Shown: positions 12,601 to 21,500 of the stretch, in pieces
Numbering within the stretch: position 1 is the first letter of the stretch
Layout of the letters: every line of letters begins with the position of its first letter
Origin: Echiichthys vipera
Lineage: Eukaryota > Chordata > Actinopteri > Perciformes > Trachinidae
Direction of reading: 5' to 3'
Length of the DNA: 64,000 nucleotides
Assembly (NCBI GenBank): GCA_963691815.1
Contig: OY829647.1
Span: 14,381,360 to 14,445,359, forward strand
The notes under the pieces: model-generated
Database searches by the model: none
Told to the model about the DNA's origin: nothing
The model's input: the letters and a program-made list of their open reading frames with translations, nothing else
Position numbers and translations under genes: made by a program

Positions 12601-14130
12601 GTGGTAGAATATCACTGTTAGTGGTGTTGTTCATTTCAGTATGTATTATACATCTGACTAGTGCACTACATCCCATTTCCATGACAACTGCACTCAAGTC
12701 AATAAGGAGGCCTAAAATAGACAAGACATAGTCAACTCTGACTTAAAGCTGCTGCAGTTGGTGTTTCAGCACACATGCACACTTTTTGTATTTCACTCAC
12801 CTCCACTCTCCTCTGCAGCTCCCAGCTGCAGTGTTTACTTCAACAACACGGGCTCAGACCTTTCATCTTGGAGGCGGCCGTGTCTGATTACAGGCAAATT
12901 GATGTTGATTGATTCTCTTTGTCCTTGCCTTTGCAACAGTTTTTCCACATGAAGCAATAAAGAGCTGGGCTGGATCAGGCTGTCATTTCACAGTGGAGGA
13001 GAAACTATTAGACGACAAGTCTCTGTTTTCTGTCAGAAGATTTTTGTCTTTAACCCGTTCATGCCCGCAACTGAAACTTTGAATGTCCTTTGGTTGAAAT
13101 TTTCAATACCGGTCAAATCATTTGGCTGAAAAGTGAGTTCTTCTTATCATGATGGGACTACTGTTTCTAAATATATTTCTTTACATTTATATTTTGAAAC
13201 AGAATGCACTAAATAGTACAGTATGACTACTTAATACAGTGTAAGAAAATCTAACACTATTTGTATTTAAAGTATTTTGTATCTATGAACTCATAACGTT
13301 AAGTTAAATATCGAAGATATGTTCACATCTGCAGTGTTTGTTTGTTTTTTCAAAAATCCTTACTTTGTTCTTAGTTTTTTATGTGATCTGAAGATGTTAA
13401 AGTTTTACTGTTAGATACTTGACCAAAGTATTTCCAGACCAGATTACAAGACCAATCAGAACAAATATTGTGGCATTTATTTATATTTATTTTCTTGTTA
13501 TCATACTGAACATAAGCTTTGGGCACATATGAGTTATGGTGAAAAACGTTGCCGGCTCTGGTTTTAGAAGATCTGTGTGTTGCCACTCTATTCCGGCAAC
13601 CAAATATTTTTCTTATTTTAGCTCGCTCCTCTGTTTATAGTGATTTTCCACACAAACATTTCTGAGCAACACTTTTAGTGCCGTGTTCAATTATATTCCA
13701 ATATATCCGTCACAAGACTGCATGCAGATGAAGTAAACAGCTCTGAAGGTCAGCTCAGATTATTTTAATGTGACTTCCCAGCAGTTTCCTCTTCACAGCA
13801 GACCAATAGTCCAGACTACAGGGGTCATTGGTTTAATGTCTGTCTGACTAATTTCACACGTTGAAATCATCAGTTTAGTCACAGCTCCAGTTAATTATTA
13901 TAATTAAGCTTTCATTAAACTCGATGCGGTACATTTTTAATTCAGCAGCTATTCTGGGAACAATAGTATTCTGTGATATTTTTTTTTTGATTGGTGGTAC
14001 GGTGTTCATTATGAATCATTATTACTTTCAGTGTTTAATCAGTGGATTCCTTCTGAAGTTGGGAATGTTGTTGCAGCCAGCAAGGGTCTGCACAGATCAA
14101 CAGTCTCATTAACACGTTCATCTTCTCACA

Positions 14131-14173
<43 letters not shown>

Positions 14174-17100
14174 TGTGGACTGCTTAAGCAGTGAACAGTT
14201 CACCACACTGTGTGCACCGGTGGCCTCATTTCTGCTTTCCTTTCCTCTGATATATTTGGTTAGGTTTGGTTTATTTATGGATTTAGAAAGACAAAAAAGG
14301 ATCCAAGTGATAACGTGAAAGTGATGAACACTTTATTCTGACATGGTCCCCATATAAATAACCTTTCATATAAATATCATTACTTTAGACAGACAATAAA
14401 AGTTTAATTAATGCCATTAAATAAATGTACATCACTGCATTATTGCACTTGTACTGTCATTTTGACCACCAAAATATACCTCATAGATTTCTATGATGAA
14501 ACTAAAATATTGAAATTGGAAAAGGTTTTCACAGTTTTCATTACGAGGAAGACCAAGCTGTCTGATAAGGGTCTACTCTTGAAACCTGACTTGTGTTCTT
14601 TTGTGTCTCCATCCAGGAGTGATGAGGAGACCGTCCAGAAGAACAACGCCTTGAAGCAGGTTCGGGAGCTGCAGGCACACCTAGGTGAGCTTCAGGAGGA
14701 CCTGGAGTCGGAGAAGATGTGTCGAAGTAAAGCTGAAAAACTGAAAAGAGACCTGAGTGAGGAGCTGGAGGCTTTGAAGACGGAGCTGGAGGACACGCTG
14801 GACACCACCGCAGCCCAGCAGGAGCTCCGGTGAATATTTAGATCTGATTTATCAATGATGATGATGAAGGGCAACTCTGCCGATTTCACACATCAAAGTC
14901 TGTTCCCAGGTCTTGAGGAGTACAACTGCATATGTGGGAAAAGTTTTTTAAAACCTTTTTGTGGCTCAAGGGGCATTACTTGAAGTTCATTTCTCAGTGG
15001 ATATTAATTGAGATTTTATTAAGACCACAGTAGCAATAAACCCTGAGTGTTGAGATGTTTTTGTATTGTATCTAAGCAGCTGTCTTCTCCTCCTAACACT
15101 CTCCCTTGTGTCCGAACTCCAGGTCCAAGCGAGAGCAAGAGGTAGCAGAGCTGAAGAAGGCCATAGACGAGGAGACCAAAAACCACGAGGCTCAGTTCCA
15201 GGACATGAGACAGAGGCACGCCACAGCGCTGGAAGAACTGTCCGAACAGCTGGAACAGGCCAAGAGGGTGAGTGGGTCATACCTGGTTACACTGGCAGAG
15301 CGTGTACATAAAGCTTAAACTGGCAGTTAACAGACAGGATTCTAGCAGCAGCAGTCCATTTAGAAACTACGGCTTAGAATATGGAACAATAGGTTTATTA
15401 ATCAATGTTTTGTTTTTTTTGTAGTTTAAGGCCAACCTGGAGAAGAACAAGCAGAGTCTGGAGACTGACAACAAAGAGTTGGCCTGTGATGTGAAGAGTC
15501 TGCAGCAGGCAAGAACAGAGTCCGAATATAAGAGGAAGAAACTGGAGGCCCAGCTGCAGGAGTTTATGGCCAGAGCCAGCGAGGCAGAGAGAGCCAAGGC
15601 AGAGACGGCAGAACGCTCACACAAACTCCAGGTAAATAAATACCCCCCACTGACAGTGTGTAGGTGTCAGAAAAGCAAAGATTTGGAGCAGTTTGGCTTT
15701 GGAATGAAGGGATATACAGCTCCAGGATTCTCTAGAAGCCACACGTATATTTTAATGAGAATATTCATGGCGCGCTTTTGTTTATTGTGCTTTCCTCATA
15801 ACCCCATTTGTCTTGCATTAGACGGAGATGGACAATGCGTCCGCTTTGCTGGATGGGGCTGAGAAGAAGAGCGTCAAACTGGCCAAGGAAGTCGACAAAC
15901 TGAACAGCAAACTGCAAGACTCAGAGGTATGAAAGGCAGCATCAACAATAGCCAAGTTTAAAGCCACAGGGAACTTGATCTAGAATCACTGTAGAAGGCA
16001 TACAGCATTTGTGTGAAAATGGACCTTACCCGACAGTCGAATTAAAAACGTGCTCTTGTTCTTGTGATCACACTTCACTAAGGAGCACATAACAGGTATC
16101 TCTTAGACTAAACTTAAAAAAGTAGACCGGTACGTATCCTTGATTCTCTTCCGTCTGATCAACCTTTTCTGGCGTGTAGGAGTTGCGGCAAGAGGAGACG
16201 CGTCAGAAGCTGAACCTGAGCGGCCAAATCCGCCAGCTGGAGGTGGAAAAGAACACCTTGCTGGAGCAGCAGGAGGAGGAAGAGGAGGCACGACGCAACC
16301 TGGAGAAGCAGCTGCAGACGGTGCACTCTCAGGTACAGTCTTATTCTCAATGCCTTGGCTTGCACCGGCCTGTATGAGACATTATTGAGCATGAGAATAG
16401 CCCTCATATATTTAAATCTTGTACTTAGCCCTTATACACTTTTACAATTTATTGATTCATCTCAAATTAATCTTCAGGTTCCCAGCTTTCAGATGACTTA
16501 TCACTTCTATGTGGCATCTATTGTTGACCTGCTATCCCCCCCTGAACATCCCCTGTCCCCCACCCTCAACACTTAAAAAAGGCGTGGCCATGGAAGGGGT
16601 TAAGGAGTCTCATAACATTTACAGCTTAGACACATATATGTAGATGTTCATACACAAACATGAGAGGTAGGCACACCTTTTAAGAAACAGTGATACTTGA
16701 TCGAGTGCCAGGAGAAGAACCAGGCTAACGTTTCCAGCTGTGAACACCTGCTGTTGATGTGCAGAGCAGCATGCGGACGGATGTAAAGTAGTGCGATCTT
16801 GAGCAAATTAAAGAACACATGTAGTGAAAATGTGTTTTTCTGGAGGCAGATGATACAGTAGTAAACTGACATTTTACAGTTAAAATTGTTAAACAGTGAA
16901 ACATTAATTATATGAGTAGCTGAGACTGCTGGTAGAAGAACAAATCACAGCTCATTATTTCTAATTTGCACCATATTATCATTTGTCTTATCGCCTTTTT
17001 TGCACAAAGCGCTGCCGCTCATTTCGCCAGCACACATCGCTGTGACACTAAAAAAGCAAGATGATCCCTTGTTGAAATGTTGTAATATCTTTATGTATTC

Positions 17101-18461
17101 ACTGATTTAAAAAATTGCCTTCCTGTAGCTGTTTGAGACCAAGAAGAAGCTTGAGGAGGACGTGGGGTCGATGGAGGGTCTGGAAGAGGTGAAAAGAAAA
17201 CTCCAGAAGGATGTGGAGCTGACCAGCCAGCGTCTGGAGGAGAAGACCATGGCCATGGACAAGATGGAGAAGACCAAGAACCGACTGCAGCAGGAGCTGG
17301 ACGACCTGATGGTGGACTTGGACCACCAGAGACAGATCGTCTCAAATCTCGAAAAAAAACAAAAGAAGTTTGACCAGGTACGCTGAGCCGCCAAAACGTT
17401 TTCAGAAATGAGAGATTGACATCAGATATACGCCGGTGTGTTGAATGCCTTTGTTTGTTTCTCCGCATTAGCTGCTCGCAGAAGAGAAGACTATCTCAGC
17501 TCGTTACGCTGAGGAGCGTGACCGTGCGGAGGCTGAGGCCAGAGAGAAGGAGACCAAGGCTCTGTCTATGGCCAGAGCTCTGGAGGAGGCCTTGGAAGCC
17601 AAAGAGGAACTGGAGAGGTTTAACAAGCAGCTCCGCGCTGAAATGGAGGACCTGATGAGCTCCAAGGATGATGTGGGGAAGAACGTGAGTGACCTTTGAC
17701 CTCTTAAATGATGAGTAAAGAAAAAAACACTTCTCTGCAGATAGACATGTCCAGGTTAAATCTCTTTGGACTTTATTTACAGCTAAATTTATATCGTAGC
17801 AATAATTCTTATTAGGCTGATCAGCCAGGATGCTTTTGTATTTTTTGTATACAAATCACTCAAATGTTGAAAATTCTTCTTTTTTTCTGAGGACCTTTGA
17901 TCAGGCTTCGTCTAGCCTGTTTTGCTTATGTTATTATTATATATATTTTTTCGTCCGCTGCTGCGTACAGGTCCACGAACTGGAGAAGTCCAAGCGAACG
18001 CTGGAGCAACAGGTGGAGGAGATGAGAACTCAGCTGGAGGAGCTGGAGGATGAGCTGCAGGCCACGGAGGACGCCAAACTGCGTCTGGAGGTCAACATGC
18101 AGGCCATGAAGGCCCAGTTTGACCGAGACCTGCAGGCCAGAGATGAGCAGGGAGAGGAGAAGAAGAGGTCGCTTGTAAAACAGGTGCACAGGGCGCACAG
18201 ATGATGACTATCATTTCTTTGACTTTCAGAATCACAACATTTGTATTGAGTGCTGCAGCATTTGGTTTAGACATGTCGTGTGCTGTCTTACTCCTCCAGG
18301 TGCGTGAGATGGAGGCAGAGCTGGAGGACGAGAGGAAGCAGAGAACTCTGGCTGTTGCCTCCAAGAAGAAGCTGGAGATGGACCTGAACGAGCTGGAAGG
18401 ACAGATCGAAGCTGCCAACAAAGGCAGGGACGAGGCTGTTAAACAACTCAAAAAACTACAG

Positions 18462-18510
<49 letters not shown>

Positions 18511-21500
18511 GAATAACCTAGAAGCCTTCGAAAGTTTACAGGTTTTCAACACGGGGCAGATTTTCACCATGTATATAAATGGACTCAATGTTGATGGTGC
18601 AGCATGAAAAAAGTTATTATTAATGCATTATTATTCTTTGTCTTGCTTCTATTTTTTAATAAGTTTTGTAACTACAGCTGACATGATGCTTTGGGGGATG
18701 TTAACAAGCAGCTATACTTGTTTACATTTAGAAAATTAGCACCATTAAAAGTATACGGAATGTTAGGATTTTTTGTTCACAATGTACCTACTTTGTACAG
18801 ACAATTATCTTTTATTATTATTATAATTATTATGGATTATTTTGATACTGAAGAAAACCTAAAACATGGCCCTTCTCAGGAAATTTCTGTCATAAATTCA
18901 GTTTCATATCGGATTATGGCGGTTTAGTGTAAGTAACGCTGAATCTAAAAATATGTGTATAATGTCAGTGTGTTTAGATTTGATTTATGATTTATGATGC
19001 TGCAACTGCTGACCATGTTTCTAAGCCGGACAAATCAATGTGCCAAACTTCCTGTTATTTGTTTACACGTGCATGCACCTGCACACCTCACACTCCTGGC
19101 CTGAGTGCTCACTTTTCTGCTGTGTAAGTCTTTGCCTCGGCCAATATTGTCTGTTCTGTAGGTTCAGATGAAGGATTATCAAAGGGAGCTGGAGGAGGCC
19201 AGAGCCTCCAGGGATGAGATCTTCACCCAGTCCAAGGAGAACGAGAAGAAACTCAAGGGCCTAGAAGCTGAAATCCTACAGCTACAGGAGGTCAGCGTCT
19301 AGAGTTTATTTTATATGGAAAACTGCTGTGAATTAGAATTCAGATGATTATCTTATATGAGCTGTAAATATATATTTTATTTATGAAAAGCAAAATGACT
19401 TAAGGTAAATAAAGATGAGAATATAAATCTTTTATCAGACTTGTTCTAGTCAGAATTAATTTCTGTGTTTGATGAGAGTGCAGCTCATACAGGATCTTCT
19501 CCGTCCTGATCCGAATGTGTTTGTTTGCTTGTGTAGGACCACGCAGCATCTGAGAGGGCCCGTCGACACGCTGAACAGGAGAGGGATGAGCTGGCCGATG
19601 AGATCTCCAACAGTGCTTCTGGAAAGTCAGTGTCACTGTGTTTGAACTGATATTTTAAACGTATATGACCAACAGGCGCCTTTCTTTCCCCACACATGGT
19701 CATCTTTTACAAAATACAAAAGAGGATAATTTAGTGTTTGGGTTAGATTGAATTAGGAATGGGCGATCCATGTAGATTCATTAGTTTGGTAAAATGTGTG
19801 TGTGTGTGTGTTTGTGTGTCAGGTCGGCGCTGCTGGAAGAGAAGAGGAGGCTGGAGGCTCGTATCGCCCAGCTGGAGGAGGAGCTGGAGGAGGAGCAGGG
19901 CAACATGGAGCTGCTTAACGACCGTTTCAGAAAGACCAACATCCAGGTAAACCGACCGGACAGAAATGTTATCACAATGTCACACACTTGGTTCCAAAAA
20001 TTCGTGTTGCTTCTATTAATATTACACAAGACATTGAACACACGCAGTCAAAGCTTACATGTAAACTGAGGTCAATGAGCACGATGCAAACATCTCCCTG
20101 TCATGGATTACACTCTCTCATCACTTGTCTTTCTCTCTCCTTCATCGCTCTTCCTCAGGTCGATAACCTGAACACTGAGCTGGCCGGAGAACGCAGCACT
20201 GCACAGAAGAGTGAGAATGCTCGGCAACAGATGGAGCGGCAGAACAAGGTCTTGTATCCACTTTATTCTCGGGGGGCGTCACTGTAGAAATGATTGTGGG
20301 TGAAAGTTTCTGCAGCAGTTAGCTAGTCCGTCCCAGTGGCTAACGAAAATAATTAGCTTTCAACTGAGAAAGTGCTTTGTATTGTTAACATCTTTAAAAA
20401 GGGATGTTTGGGGTTTCAGAGTAGGGTTGTATGAGGTACTTATCCATAGTCAGTGTTTTCCCTACTGGAGAGGCAGACAGGATCAGTTTAAGTGTGCACT
20501 ATATTTATAATATTTTCACAGATTTACCTTCCTGTCAGACAGCCCTGTTTAAGTTTACACTGGGGGAACTGAAGCGGTTCATGTCAAATGTCATTAAAAC
20601 AATAAAACAGATTAATAAAGGGATTTTTTCATCACCTCACATTAGGGGACGTTAATGTTTCCCCGCTGTTATTTGACCTACATCTTATATTTAAAGCTTA
20701 TAATGATCCTAACAGTTACATATTATAAACGCAGGATTTGAAATCCAAGCTGGCAGAGCTGGAGGGGACGGTCAAGTCAAAGTTTAAGGCGGCCATCGCT
20801 GCCCAGGAGGCTAAGATCCTGCAGATGGAGGATCAGATGGAGCAGGAAGCAAAGTAAGTGATCAAACTCACCCGTCACAGATGACATCTTACATCCTCAA
20901 GAGACGAAACATTGGAGGGGTTTCTTGGTTCACCGTCACTCATTTTAACATCAATAAGTCATCTTGACAAAGTAATTTCTTCCTTTCTGGCATTATTCTA
21001 AAATGTTCCTAATAAGCGTATGGCACACTAAAATGTAAAAGAAATCCACCAGGTGTTGAAACTCAAAAATTTTAAATTCTCATATATTTCTGATAAAAGT
21101 CTGACCAATCATTTTATTCGGTCTGCATAAAATCATTTTCCAAACTTCTTGCCGGTCATCTGTCGCTCCTTTTCATTTGCGCTGCTCATGCTGCGTTCAA
21201 TTGTCATGGGAAGTCCAATGTTTCGGACCTCCATCTAGGCAAAGTCGATCTCATTCACAGTGCATTTTATCTAGTTGGAGGGCCGAAACTTCCGACTTCC
21301 CATGGCACCTGAACGCAGCATTTCTCTCAACGCATGTGTTTGAGGAGGAGGGAGTGAGTGAATGTGGGGGGAATGTTGTTGTTTTTTTAAATCATTGCTT
21401 TATTAGCCTAATCTGAAGAGAAAACTATGCCAAAAACAGAATCATTGCCCGCTTTTGTTGTAAACTTGCAGGGAGAGAGCAGCAGCCAACAAGATCGTCC

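Larger units (their letters stand above)
12096..14616 (+). other. Longest rod intron of myh10, microsatellites only
   Basis: Contains a TCC repeat at about 12,411-12,446 and a CA repeat at 14,132-14,171. No coding and no clearly named transposon. Confidence 0.7.
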
